Assembly: GCF_021869535.1 (NCBI RefSeq)
Contig: NW_026262734.1
Location: 78,492,339 to 78,556,338, forward strand
Direction: 5' to 3'
Length of the DNA stretch: 64,000 nucleotides
Source of the DNA: Mytilus californianus
Lineage: Eukaryota > Mollusca > Bivalvia > Mytilida > Mytilidae
Shown: piece by piece, positions 36,393 to 46,424 of the stretch
Numbering within the stretch: position 1 is the stretch's first letter
Layout: each line of letters opens with the position of its first letter
The notes under the pieces: generated by a model
The model's input: the letters and a program-made list of their open reading frames with translations, nothing else
The model's database searches: none
Told to the model about the DNA's origin: nothing
Made by a program: the position numbers and the translations under genes

Positions 36393-36862
36393 TCTTTATT
36401 TAAAGAGAGTAACTCATTTGGATTAAACAAATTTTCAATAAGGCTCTCTACATACAATATCAACTACATGAATAAAACATAACTAATCTACTATTACACA
36501 CATGTAAACAATAGATGTATAGAAACAAAATATAACAACAACAACAACAAAATCACCTATAGTATACATTGTGGCTTAACTTATAAATTTCACACTTTAA
36601 AAAATATAATGACTTGTAAGAGTATTTGAATGCAGATATACTTTTTGATTTTTTAATTTCACTGGATAGTGAATTCCACACTTTTGGACCACTAAAAGAA
36701 AAACCTGATTTGTATAATTTTGTATTTGATTAAGGGACAATAAAATTATCCGATGATGAAAGTCGAGTATTGTACGATTGTTTACTATTTGTAGGCACAA
36801 TAAGATTGGATAAATATTTTGGTGCCAGTTCATGTTTTGATTTATACGAATCAATCCAGGTC
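36393..36862 (-). pseudogene. 5'-truncated LINE retrotransposon, C-terminal end and 3' UTR
   Basis: One minus-strand frame reads SYKSKHELAPKYLSNL, then an in-frame stop at 36732-36730, then LYKSGFSFSGPKVWNSLSSE, IKKSKSISAFKYSYKSLYFL and a final stop near 36555. The pattern LAPxYLxxLxxP ... F/SxxGxKxWNSLPxxI+ ... S+xxFKxxxKxxL is the standard C-terminal end of non-LTR reverse transcriptases (CR1/Jockey/I groups). The copy is truncated before W-I-D-S-Y near 36862, carries the stop, and ends in an AT-rich 3' UTR with a trinucleotide tail. It is not functional. The open frame at 36854-36597 is an off-frame shadow. Confidence 0.8.
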
Positions 36863-37018
36863 GACTAGTCAGAGGTTATACTGCATTGAGCAAGCGAAAA
36901 TTTTACAGGGACGAGTCAATACTTCGACTCATCCAAGTTTTCGACACAACCGAGAGTTCGATACATCGAGGTTCGACTGTACTATGTGATGATTTATAAC
37001 CGGTTCCATTAAATTAAT

Positions 37019-37120
37019 CATTGTCTATTGTCCAAGTCAGGAATTTGACAGTTATTTTCCATTCGTTTGGACTTTCCGTTTTGAATTTTCCTTGGAGTTC
37101 GGTTTTTTTGTTCTGTTACT
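37019..37120 (+). repeat. Interspersed repeat family C, 3' end
   Basis: tgtccaagtcaggaatttgacagtta, ccattcgtttgg, ggactttccg, ttgaattttccttggagttc and a T-rich end match the 3' end of the copy at 43939-44150. Only the last ~100 bp are present. Confidence 0.65.
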
Positions 37121-37365
37121 TTTTTTGTACAGTATTATTCACGACTACGTTCATTGGATAAGTTATTGCCTGTACATTATTACTTGTGGCCAAATTCATT
37201 TAGTAAATGGTTCATGCCTGTACAGGATTACTTGTGGCAGAATTCATTGGGTAATTGGTAGCCTGTACAGGATTATTCATGGCGAATTTCATCGGACTAT
37301 CCATTGACTGTACATGCTTATTCATGGCTTGCCATAAATGTCCTACAGCATGTACAGGGTTATCA
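37121..37365 (-). repeat. In-phase 45-bp minisatellite encoding a 15-residue peptide repeat
   Basis: The core gcctgtacaggattatt recurs with starts near 37121-37123, 37168, 37216, 37261, 37306 and 37348. Spacings of 48, 45, 45 and 42 bp are all multiples of three. Read on the minus strand it gives MNNPVQATNYPMNSA-like units. Two stops (TGA and TAA) break the unit near 37190-37217. The phase conservation points to a once-coding repeat. Confidence 0.65.
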
Positions 37366-38050
37366 AAAACTAAAAAAAGGATTCTGTTCAAAATCATTAT
37401 ACATGTTAGTATGAAATGGGTCTGATAGGTAGGAAGGTCTTGCGTTAGGTAACGAATATACAAATTCATCAATAGTCTCCTTTGATTACTGTTATAGTTA
37501 TAAGGAGGTCTAATATATGTTTTTTGTGGCTCCGGATGTGGTGTATACCAAGAACTTCGTTAAAGATTCTAAGATAAATGGTCTTTGTAAGTAGGAGTAC
37601 TTGCTACAGGTAAATTACTCAAACCCCTTGTAATATTGTCTCTTGAAATTGAGGCATCTAGTATAAGTAAAGGTGTACTGATAGTTTGAGGGAAACCAAT
37701 GAACGCACTGACATGTCCCAATACGGTTCAGGTGGCATCACGTTTTGTGTATACACTTCCCTTATTTGTTTCAAGTCAGAAACTTTATCTGCTTTATTTC
37801 CTTGAACATGTTGAACCCTAGGTCTAACTAACTCTTCCATAGAAAACTAAGTAATCAAAATCTCTCATCAGAAAAACTAACGTTGGGCCTCTTTTGTTCT
37901 TTTAAGTATGGTAACCTGTATCATAGTTGTTCATCAAATTGTCTATGTGCTTTTTGAATCAGTATCAGAACTGTCTTCCTTAACCACTCTTGTTGTTCAT
38001 TCTGTAAGCTCAGTATAAGGGTTTCCAGCACAGTTCTTTTTGGATTAGGG
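37366..38050 (-). pseudogene. Broken coding remnant upstream of the 15-residue repeat, possibly retroelement Gag
   Basis: Reading the minus strand from 38050: PNPKRTVLETLILSLQNEQQ then EWLRKTVLILIQKAHRQFDE and a stop; LPYLKEQKRPNVSFSDERF and a stop; then from the ATG at 37840 MEELVRPRVQHVQGNKADKV with a further stretch to EPYWDMS. A +1 shift follows and the sense continues as SAFIGFPQTISTPLLILDAS, then RGLSNLPVASTPTYKDHL. Another shift gives WYTPHPEPQKTYIRPPYNY before the peptide repeat. Charged, Q-rich N-terminal sequence followed by a proline-rich middle and a low-complexity tail resembles Gag-type proteins, but I do not recognise the family. At least three stops and two shifts make it a pseudogene unless some gaps are introns. 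Confidence 0.4.
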
Positions 38051-39017
38051 AATTAACGGGTAAATAAAAAAAGACCCGTACAGGTTTTCCTCTGAACACA
38101 AACTTTCCACATCTATATCACAGTAACTACTACGTGAGAAGCGATCATCATCTTGACAGTAAGCTATTGTCACAAAAATGATCAACAAAAATGTACAAAA
38201 ATTTATTTTTTGTTTTCTCAAAAAAACAAAATAATATAGTATTCAAACAAATACAAGCGTAAGTGTATCTTTTTCATGCGGCACCATTTGTTACAGATCG
38301 GAGTTGCTAAAGTGCCATTTTTTTTGGCGTTTAATGGCTAGTATTTCTTCCAGAACTTGATCATGTAAGATTCACTTGCTGTACATGCTGAAATGGCTTA
38401 GACTAAACTTAGGTATTTTCAAATAACAGAATATTGAATTGACAAAATAAAAATATTAAACTCACCATTAAATTGACAAAATAAAAATAGTAAACTCAAC
38501 AACAATCTATTTTCAGAACATGCCTATAACAGTATAATAAATCTATTAAAGTACAAAGTCCATCCAACATATACCTTAAAAGAGAAATGGATTGAAAAAG
38601 CGTCGCGTTGTGTTAAATTGGCATAAAATGAAAGGAGTAGTGATCCTTATGTGTCGTGAAATTGGTCCCTTTAATTTATTAACTAATGAACATACCTCGT
38701 AAAGAATATGACCAGGTGACTATCTGGAAGGTCATCCGCCTGTGTAAACCTGGTGGAATTAAAGTAAATACGTAGGAATAGAATGACATGTCTTCAGGTC
38801 GGCTCAAGCTGCAACTGAGTTAAAAACTCATCACTCGCTTTATTTATACCCTGTGCACAATGTAGTGAGACAACATCGATTTGAACCTGGGTATGACTCG
38901 AGATATTATGTTATTATGAGACTGACCATTGGCTAAAAGGGACATAAAATGGTTATGGCTCTTGTACCTCCAGTTTACAACGCGAACATCCGGGAGGAAA
39001 TGTCATGTAATATTTAC
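38051..39017. other. No gene seen; one small duplication
   Basis: A ~30-bp direct repeat (aattgacaaaataaaaatakt then aaactca) lies at about 38432-38498. Nothing else is supported. Confidence 0.5.
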
Positions 39018-39077
39018 TGACTTTGGTCTTTTGTGGAGAGTTGTCTCATTGTCAATCATACCACATCTTATCTTTCT
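39018..39077 (+). repeat. Family A terminal fragment
   Basis: gactttggtcttttgtgg, agagttgtctcattgtcaatc and ataccacatctta match the conserved family A end. It lies just downstream of the beta-propeller exon and could be in its 3' UTR. Confidence 0.65.
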
Positions 39078-39197
39078 ATATATTGACAAATGAAAAAAAA
39101 GTAAGTGCAATATTCTATCTTAAAGAAAGGAACATATACGTGTATTCTTACTTCCTAATTCAGTTTAAAAGTAAAACTAGAATCCAACTCTTCTACA

Positions 39198-39992
39198 CTA
39201 TAACCACAGCAGTTCATCATAAACAATAGCCTGAGTATTTGGCTTATTGCAAACAACTATAAGCGTGAACAAATTCCCATAAAAAAAACAAGGATCGTCG
39301 AGGCCATGCTCTGCATTTAATACAATTCTGTTTTCGTATCCATTATGTGAAAATATATGAACAGCATTGTGTTTACTTAATACAGCCACATACTCATAAG
39401 AAACTGCTATTCCTATAGGATCCCGAACGATATCTGGAGCAATCCACTTCTGATTTCCATAAATATCATAACATAAAACAAGATCTTCGTTTTCATTTGC
39501 GATGTAAATGTTATTAGAGTCAACTGCAAATCTTTGACCTGGAATATTCAGAGATCCTATTTCACGACCATGAAGATCTGCAATGATAATTCTACTAAGA
39601 TTTGGACAGCCGATAAACAAAATACGACGATAGCACTTAATGTAATAGCACTTTGGTCTATATACAACTGATTCGACTATTTTACATTCGTTTGTATCAA
39701 CAAAGGCCACCATGTGATCGTTGGGAATTGTGACAGCAACTATGGATCTTTCAACGTAACAGACATCTAACGGATTGTTGTTGAATTTAACAATGTCTTT
39801 CAAATATACGCCTTCTTCGTTTAGTAAAACTACACGTCTATTATGGCTATCAACTACACAGAAATCCTCACCTATACTTGACCAACCTGTAACTTTCATC
39901 CCTTCTGGAATAACAAATGTGTTTAGCCTTGCTAGAGTAACTTGACGCAGCTTTATTTTTGCTCGACCCATCGTTTCTATACTTGTATTGTC
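39198..39992 (-). CDS. TRIM/NHL-like beta-propeller protein, terminal exon
   Basis: A 265-codon open frame runs from a splice acceptor (minus-strand ttgtttcaattttag, exon from 39992) to TAG at 39200-39198. The seven codons before the first ATG (39971) are in frame (D-N-T-S-I-E-T), so translation probably enters from an upstream exon. The protein has about five repeated blades of the form hydrophobic strand, D-x-x-N-x-x-V strand, short turn: FCVVDSHNRRVVLLNEEG, then MVAFVDTNECKIV, NIYIANENEDLVLCYDIYG and AVLSKHNAVHIFSHNGYE. This matches the C-terminal NHL-like propeller of bivalve TRIM or B-box proteins, which use it for ligand or RNA binding. No RING, B-box or coiled coil was found in the 24 kb upstream, so the N-terminal exons are beyond easy detection, absent, or the locus is a partial copy. 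Codons show no damage. The family call is from memory. Confidence 0.6.
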   Translation of the reverse strand, partial: DNTSIETMGRAKIKLRQVTLARLNTFVIPEGMKVTGWSSIGEDFCVVDSHNRRVVLLNEEGVYLKDIVKFNNNPLDVCYVERSIVAVTIPNDHMVAFVDTNECKIVESVVYRPKCYYIKCYRRILFIGCPNLSRIIIADLHGREIGSLNIPGQRFAVDSNNIYIANENEDLVLCYDIYGNQKWIAPDIVRDPIGIAVSYEYVAVLSKHNAVHIFSHNGYENRIVLNAEHGLDDPCFFYGNLFTLIVVCNKPNTQAIVYDELLWL

Positions 39993-41580
39993 CTAAAATT
40001 GAAACAACATTTTGTCTTTGTTGGTTGATGTTTTCTTACTGAGCTTAGAAAATATACAAAACATAAAATGATTAGAGTTTTTACGTTCTATCATTGATAG
40101 ATTTAAAAAGGAAATGGTTATGTTGCTAGTTAATAGGGTACATACATGGAAATCGTTTTGACATGATAAATCTATATTGCGGCTTGAATTCAATATAGCA
40201 CATTTATGTAAACTGGATAAAACCAAGACTTTTGTTATTACATTCCTTTAAGACCAATAATGGTACATTTTGTAACTCTGAATTATTTGCAATATCCCTG
40301 TAAACAAAACAAAAACGTTATAATATATAAAAAAATGCTTAAAACAGTTTTGAAAACTTGTTATTGGTCTCAGGAACCACATGTTATCGTAAAAAAAAAC
40401 CAAATTTAATAAATAGTATGGAATACTCTGTAAATTGAAAGTTCCAACCGGAGAATTAGTTTTTTTTATAATACTGTTTGAAGTTAAGTTATACATTTGT
40501 AGATTGAGGGGTTCACGCACACATATTGGTGGCTTCAGTTTTTACTGAGACATTTTGAAAAAAAATCGCAGTTGCTTTCGTAATACATCTGAAAGTTTTA
40601 ATAGTCCACTGAAAGATTTCAAAAATGGCTTCATTCAGAATTAATTTGTACGATTAATGAGTTGGTTTAACAAATAAACACGTTCTTTAAAAAAAGAAAT
40701 GAGATAAAGATTGTCTATTCATAGCATCTGATTAATACTGTAGTATATAATCACTCAATTGAATTCCTGAATTAAATTAAAGATGTATAATTTCATTTTT
40801 ATTAAAATAAAAGCTGTGTGTATACTCGACGTTATATAGTCATATTTCTCGCGGGTACATTTTTAGCAAACAATGGAAGGAAAAGGCGACAATGAATACT
40901 ATTAAACATTTTATGCTGTTTTAAGCCATTTTGGCCCGAGAATTGAGAGCAAAAACATTGGAGCTGCTCTATAAAATTGCTCGTTTTCCTTAAACATGTT
41001 ATAAACAATTAAATGTATGAAGGAACATATCTGTCTCGGACGATGTGTAAAAAAAAAAACAACCATAAAACCATGATGATGGCGATCAATTTTCGTAAAA
41101 CTTTCTAATTTAACGGAACATGATTCCTTTATTCACGAATTTAAGCACTGCGATAACGTCTGAAGGAAATATGCTACCTATATATTTGCTTTAGCTTTAA
41201 TCTTTAATCTGAAGTAAAGCAATGTTTCAAAACATGTACTATTATGAATTATCATATCTCAGTATATTTTTTTTCTATATACAAACAAATAAAATTGTGT
41301 GCTATTTCATTCCATAATCCTTTCAGAGGATATTTTCCAGTCAATAGTTTCAATTATTATATCTTAGTATGCATTTTCTTTATAAAATTGTAGACGAATA
41401 ATTTTAAATTTACAATTTTAACGAAATTTCTTTAAAAAGACTATTTACCGGTTGATAGTTTCACAATTGTTTATTGGATATAACCTTTTTACTGGAAGCA
41501 AACATTTTCCCGTACTTTCTGTATCGTTTGATTTGACTCTTCTCCTGAGACTTCCGAATGATTGTTTATACTGCAACTGT
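39993..41580. other. No gene seen
   Basis: AT-rich. If the propeller exon belongs to a longer gene, this would be its intron. The minus-strand frames at 40226-39993 and 40520-40248 look random. Confidence 0.45.
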
Positions 41581-41671
41581 ACTATTTGCGCAGTCAAAAT
41601 ATTATGACGTCGATTAAGAATACGCGGCCGTAGCGCACTACTAAATGAGATGAGGTAAAGGGGGTCTGGGG

Positions 41672-41890
41672 ATGTGCCCGCAGCAGGACGATTTTCCCTC
41701 CGTTATATTGAACTGTAAACTTGCGTTTTCTGGACAGGAGACTAAGGAAATAGATAATGTATTTATAACAAGAAATAAGAGAAATTATGTGTTGATTTTT
41801 CCAAAAAAGTTCATCGAAAGGTACCAAGAACTTGTTGATAAATATTCCGTATCAACTTCACAAATAATACACGATGGTCTTGAAGTATAG
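41672..41890 (+). pseudogene. Penelope-like C-terminal scrap
   Basis: The end of this frame reads FPKKFIERYQELVDKYSVS then TSQIIHDGL, matching the end of the frame at 43071-43616 (KFYGRHHELVDRYGITVSQM): F-x-x-R-x-x-E-L-V-D-+-Y-x-x-x-x-S-Q-x-I. The first ~45 residues are not recognisable. It lies 51 bp before a tandem repeat that leads towards the next Penelope-like copy. It could be a remnant of a neighbouring copy. Confidence 0.4.
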
Positions 41891-41937
41891 ATTTTGCGTA
41901 CTGACGTTGTTTATCATCTTAATAACGTGTTAAAGTA

Positions 41938-42278
41938 TTATTTTATTTATCTTTATTAATATAACTTTTACTGTTAAGTCTGTTTTTTTGAGATATCCAT
42001 TTGACGTGACTCTGTGCTTATGTATCCCATCATACTTTGAACGACAAAATTATTTTATTTATTAATATTACTTTTACTGTTGAGTATGTTTTTTTGTGAT
42101 ATACATTTGACGTGACTCTGTACTTATGTATATCGTCATACTTTGTACCACACAATTATTTTATTTTATTTATTAATATTACTTTTACTGTTAGTCTGTT
42201 TTTTGTTATATCCATTCTCTGTTACTCTGTATTTATGTATCCTGTCATACTTTGAAAGACAAAATTATTTTATGTCTA
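41938..42278. repeat. ~110-bp tandem repeat, three copies plus a partial
   Basis: Units start at about 41938, 42048 and 42157 with a partial at about 42262. Each reads attattttatttatt, acttttactgtt, gtctgttttttt, gayatycattt, gactctgtrcttatgtat, tcatactttg and gac-aaaattattt. The divergence is about 10-15 percent. Confidence 0.8.
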
Positions 42279-42454
42279 CCTGTGCGAATTTCAAACGCGC
42301 GATTTTACGCCAGTACTTAAAACCTTCCATCCTTTATAGGTGGATTTTACATAGATAAATAAAATCGTATAATATAAGCAAAATGAGGATGTTAAATTTG
42401 ATGTATGCCTTTTTGTGCTTCTTCGTTACATTTGTTTGTTTTTATAGTGATTAA

Positions 42455-42571
42455 GATTATAACACAATGTTGACTGCTGTACCCCTATTTTTGACTTTTT
42501 GACCTATTGTGTCTGTTTGTTTTGTTCACGCATCGTTGTCAATATAATGGAATTTGATGCGACTGTCATAC
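42455..42571 (+). repeat. Family C host repeat, 5' half
   Basis: Reads aatgttgactgctgtaccc, gttttgttcacgcatcg and ggaatttgatgcgactgtcatac. In the mussel family as I recall it, this runs directly into aagtgagaggtttagc, which is found here at 43945 on the far side of a Penelope-like insertion. Confidence 0.55.
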
Positions 42572-42575
42572 CGAG

Positions 42576-43616
42576 TGCTCCACGAAACCTCTTTCTAAAT
42601 TATTAACATCTATTTTATCAGCAATCAAAGCCGGGCTCCAAAGTTATTGTGAAACTGCCTATTCTAGAGGTGGCGTGAATCAGATGTGGATACTAAAAAA
42701 TTCCAAAGATCTTTTAGAGTACATACGATCTAAGACTCTCTCATCTTGCAATAGTATTAAAACATTTGACTTTTCTACACTTTACACAAGTATTCCCCAT
42801 TCCAAACTAAAAGACAAATTGAAAGAGTTGGTATTACTTTGTTTCATTAAAAAGAATGGCGAACGTAGATACAAGTATCTTGTCTTGGGGAGGGATAAAT
42901 CCTACTTTGTAAAGAATCACTCTGACTTAAACAAAAAATTCTCTGAAACTGACATTATCAAGATGCTTGATTTCTTGATTGACAACATAATTGTTACGTT
43001 TGGAGGACGTGTTTTTCAACAGACTGTCGGAATTCCAATATGAACCAATTGTGCCCCTCTTCTTGCCGACTTGTTTCTTTATTATTATGAGGCTGACTTC
43101 ATACAGGAACTTCTTAGGAAGAAAGATAAGAAGTTAGCAATATCCTTTAACTCTACGTTCCGCTATAAAGATGATGTTCTCTCACTAAATAATACAAAAT
43201 TTGGTGACTATGTTGAACGAATCTATCCCATCGAACTAGAGATAAAGGATACTACAGATACAGTTAAGTCTGCCTCATATCTTGACTTACATCTAGAAAT
43301 TGACAATGAGAGTCGGTTGAAAACAAAACTTTACGACAAAAGAGATGGTTTCAGCTTCCCAATTGTGAACTTTCCATTTCTATGTAGCAACATTCCAGCA
43401 GCGCCTGCATACGGAGTATATATCTCCCAATTGATACGATATTCCCGGGCTTGTGTTTCCTATCATGATTTCCTTGATAGAGGATTGCTGCTCACAAGGA
43501 AGCTATTAAGCCAAGAGTTCCAAATGGTGAAGTTGAAATCATCCCTTCGTAAATTTTATGGACGCCATCACGAGTTGGTTGACCGTTATGGAATAACCGT
43601 TTCACAGATGATATAG
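42576..43616 (+). pseudogene. Penelope-like reverse transcriptase, one in-frame stop
   Basis: A single frame spans 347 codons. It has the start of the fingers (KPLSKLLTSILSAIKAG), motif A region (KTFDFSTLYTSIPHSKLK), QQTVGIP-I-stop-TNCAPLLADL, the catalytic region (FRYKDDVLSLNN; Y-K-D-D corresponds to YxDD), and a thumb-like end (PAYGVYISQLIRYSRACVSY, then KLKSSLRKFYGRHHELVDRY). The usual GIPMGTNCAP is changed: the Met codon reads ata and the Gly codon reads tga (43041-43043), so the frame is stopped before the catalytic aspartates. No other lesion was seen in it, so the copy died recently or only during its insertion. No ATG or N-terminal part is present because of the 5' truncation, and no GIY-YIG domain follows. 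Confidence 0.85.
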
Positions 43617-43938
43617 GATTTGTTCCTTATGTCGTAACTACAATACCCTTCCCTTTTCACGAATGTGACTTACCGAATTAGACTATTTACCGGATTTGTA
43701 ATAACATAAGCAACACGACGGGTGCCACATGTGGAGCAGGATCTGCTTACCCTTCCGGAGCACCTGAGATCACCCCTAGTTTTTGGTGGGGTTCGTGTTG
43801 CTTAGTCTTTAGTTTTCTATGTTGTGCCATCTGTACTATTATTTGTCTGTTTGTTTTTTTTTATTTTTGGCCATGGCGTTGTCAGTTTGTTTTCGATCTA
43901 TGAGTTTGACTGTCCCTCTGGTATCTTTCGTCCCTCTT
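43617..43938 (+). repeat. 3' tail of the Penelope-like insertion (type 1)
   Basis: Non-coding. It contains gggtgccacatgtggagcag, gatctgcttacccttccgg, gagatcacccctagttttt and ggccatggcgttgtcagttt, ending tatctttcgtccctctt. Partial matches occur at 31570-31765 and 56215-56310. Confidence 0.65.
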
Positions 43939-44150
43939 TCATACAAGTGAGAGGTTTAGCTAGCTATAAAACCAGGTTCAATCCACCATTTTCTACATAC
44001 GAAAATGCCTGTACCAAGTCAGGAATATGACAGTTGTTATCCATTCGTTTGATGTGTTTGTTTTTTTGATTTTGCCATTTGATTGGGGACTTTCCTTTTT
44101 GAATTTTCCTCGGAGTTCAGTATTTTTGTGATTTTACTTTTTACTAACTT
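43939..44150 (+). repeat. Family C host repeat, 3' half
   Basis: Starts with the target duplication, then aagtgagaggtttagctagc, aaccaggttcaatccacca, tgtaccaagtcaggaatatg, gggactttcctttttgaat and ttttcctcggagttcagta. It resumes the repeat interrupted at 42571. Matching 3' ends occur at 37019 and 50284. Confidence 0.6.
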
Positions 44151-44970
44151 TTAGTTAGAAGAAATTGTTATACAAACTATCAAGAGTCAACCTGGAAGTA
44201 AATCTCTATTCACCAAAAACCTCCTGATTGTACGGGGACCATAACTATGAAATTTCAAATGCCTATTTTTTTCTGTCAATTTCAAAGTCATTACTATGAA
44301 CATTGAGCATAGCAAGCCCAAAGGTCTATCGCCAGCTATTGCAGATCGTTCCAAGGTTTGCAGACGATTTAAACAAAATAAGATATGTCATAGACGACTG
44401 ATCACTGTTCACCGACAAGAAGCAGTTTCAAAAATATAAAAACTCCATGCTTTGAAACTCTGTTAGCAAGCTCTCTGTCTCCTAAAGACTTCCTACATCT
44501 CGCATGAGTACTGTCTTCTCTTTTAACAAGAACTATTTATTTTATCCAGTTTTAACTTGTCCTTTTAAGAAAATAAAGTAAATAAAGACATACTGAATCT
44601 GATCAACAATTTCAGTTAACTGGGTTAACTCTGAATATTTAAATTTTTAGGCATCCTTGAGGAGTGTAAAATGCAAGAATGGGATCATTTCTTCGAAACT
44701 GTTGGTTCATGACTATGCGTTTCAGTTCTTAAAACAAGGCCAAAGATATATGTGTGATACGATTCTTACATGCAGATACTGATTCATATTCTATAGCGTC
44801 GAGGCGATTACTTTATATCAATTTTAACCTTCTGGTTAATGTGATAAAATATTTAAGTTTGGAAAAAGCCCTCAGAGGTTTCGCATATAAAATTTTTATT
44901 AATAACTAACAGTTTGAAGTTTGCGAGAATAAATAAGCGATTGTCTTATTAATTAAATTATGTAGAGATA
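44151..44970. other. No gene seen
   Basis: AT-rich with no supported feature. Confidence 0.45.
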
Positions 44971-45224
44971 ATGGTGTTAAGTTTTCTTGACAAAATATTT
45001 GAGTATTCCAAGGAAGATGTGTGTCGCCTGTCATCTCAATCACAGCCCATGCTTTTGGTTTGGTATGATAAGTCATAACAAATCACTCTTATTCAAAGAT
45101 AAAATAGCAATAGCACAACACTGTTCAAATTTGTTGGAATTTCGATCATTCGTTTTCAAGGAGTTGCGGATTAGCAAAAATGACCTGGCGACACAAGTGA
45201 TCCCTATGTCGCTACAGCTTCTCT
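44971..45224 (+). pseudogene. Candidate exon or broken coding fragment ending at a GTGAGT donor
   Basis: From the ATG at 44971 one frame reads MVLSFLDKIFEYSKEDVCRL and on to WYDKS before a TAA at 45076. An overlapping frame continues sensibly as HNKSLLFKDKIAIAQHCSNL, then LEFRSFVFKELRISKNDLAT, up to a perfect consensus donor GTGAGT at 45225. The L-x-I-x-x-x-D-L pattern is loosely like a death-fold helix. A shift of frame near 45065-45078 would be needed to join them, which suggests a pseudogene or a chance pair. The function is unknown. Confidence 0.25.
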
Positions 45225-46334
45225 GTGAGTATATATACATAAACGAGCTGTATTCATAAGCGCAAAAAGGGACACCATAGTAAAAAAATCATTAAAATCA
45301 ATACTTAAATTTACTCGTATAGACGATCGTCTCAAAAATATTGTTTAATCAATTTCTCAGTAACTGGGCCTTTTCAAATTCTGTTTCCTTTAGTCTTCAG
45401 GCAATCTTCTAACAATAACCCTTTCATTGTCTTTTGTTGATTTTTTTTAAAGGAAAGGCGAATTTGTCCGAACAAACAAGTTGTTTTAAGTAAAACATTT
45501 GCAAAATGGTTCTATAGATATAAAAGCAAGGTTGTAATTGCCTGTGTAATTAATAATTTGAGATGAAACGTTTCCTGAATATAATTGTCAAAAACAAAAC
45601 GTGAGGTTTAATTGGTTTTTAAATCGCTTTCAGCTTCGGATAAAAAAAAATAAGAATATATAACTCGGAAGATTTGAACAAATGGGGATTAGAAGTAAAT
45701 CAAATTCAGACAATATATTTTAAGTGCTATAGTTACAAATTGTAAACCCGTCTATCCAACTTTTCATATTTCTGTGTGACTAATTAATTCTATTGATAAA
45801 TATATGTTTGTCGTACTGGAAACCAACTTGACGATATCAAGTTAATCTGTTGGACACTAATCCTTTTCTGTAGATACTGTTTTATATATACTTTTGAATG
45901 TTATTTTGAAGTCAGTTCAGGTTTTTGGTCTGGTACTGTCCGGACCTTGCTAATAAAGTTTACAGTATTGGTATTCCGTCTTTTGGTTATTTATAGCCGG
46001 AAAAACTCCCGGTTATATATGCATGAAAGGATTTTGAACAATGATTTTCAAACTGCCGTAAAAAGAAAAATTATTCCGTTAAACGTCTTCATTTCCTACA
46101 ATCAATTGAGCCATAAATCACTTTAAAAATTTAAAACAGCTATGCAGGTTCACGTATTGCACACATATACGTTAAATACTTTATTGTTTGAACTTCACAT
46201 ATTAATAATTAAAAATGTAAAATTTTGCAGAAACAAAGATGATCGTCCTTTCAAAAGTGAGGCATTCGCGCTATTGCCTCCATTACGCTACGGGCTTGGA
46301 ATATAGCCTCACGGAATTTATACGTCGTATACTT
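45225..46334. other. No gene seen
   Basis: AT-rich. tagccggaaaaactcccggtta near 45995 echoes the TTCCGG repeats at 51390. Confidence 0.45.
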
Positions 46335-46424
46335 TAAATTAAACTGGATGTGTCGGAACGACACGAATGACCCCATTCGCAAAAAAAATGATCAGAGCCT
46401 TTTTTGGAGTGAAAATTTGAGAAT

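Larger units (their letters stand above)
42572..43938 (+). mobile_element. 5'-truncated Penelope-like retroelement insertion with target duplication
   Basis: A 1,367-bp insert made of a partial RT frame (42576-43616) and a ~320-bp 3' tail. It is flanked by tcatac at 42566-42571 and again at 43939-43944, and splits a family C repeat. The 5' truncation inside the RT and the short target duplication fit retrotransposition by target-primed reverse transcription, as known for Penelope-like elements. Confidence 0.65.

Noticed and set aside
42576-43616. Active reverse transcriptase or host-domesticated RT
   Set aside because: The in-frame stop lies before the catalytic aspartates, the 5' end is truncated, and it is a bounded insertion.
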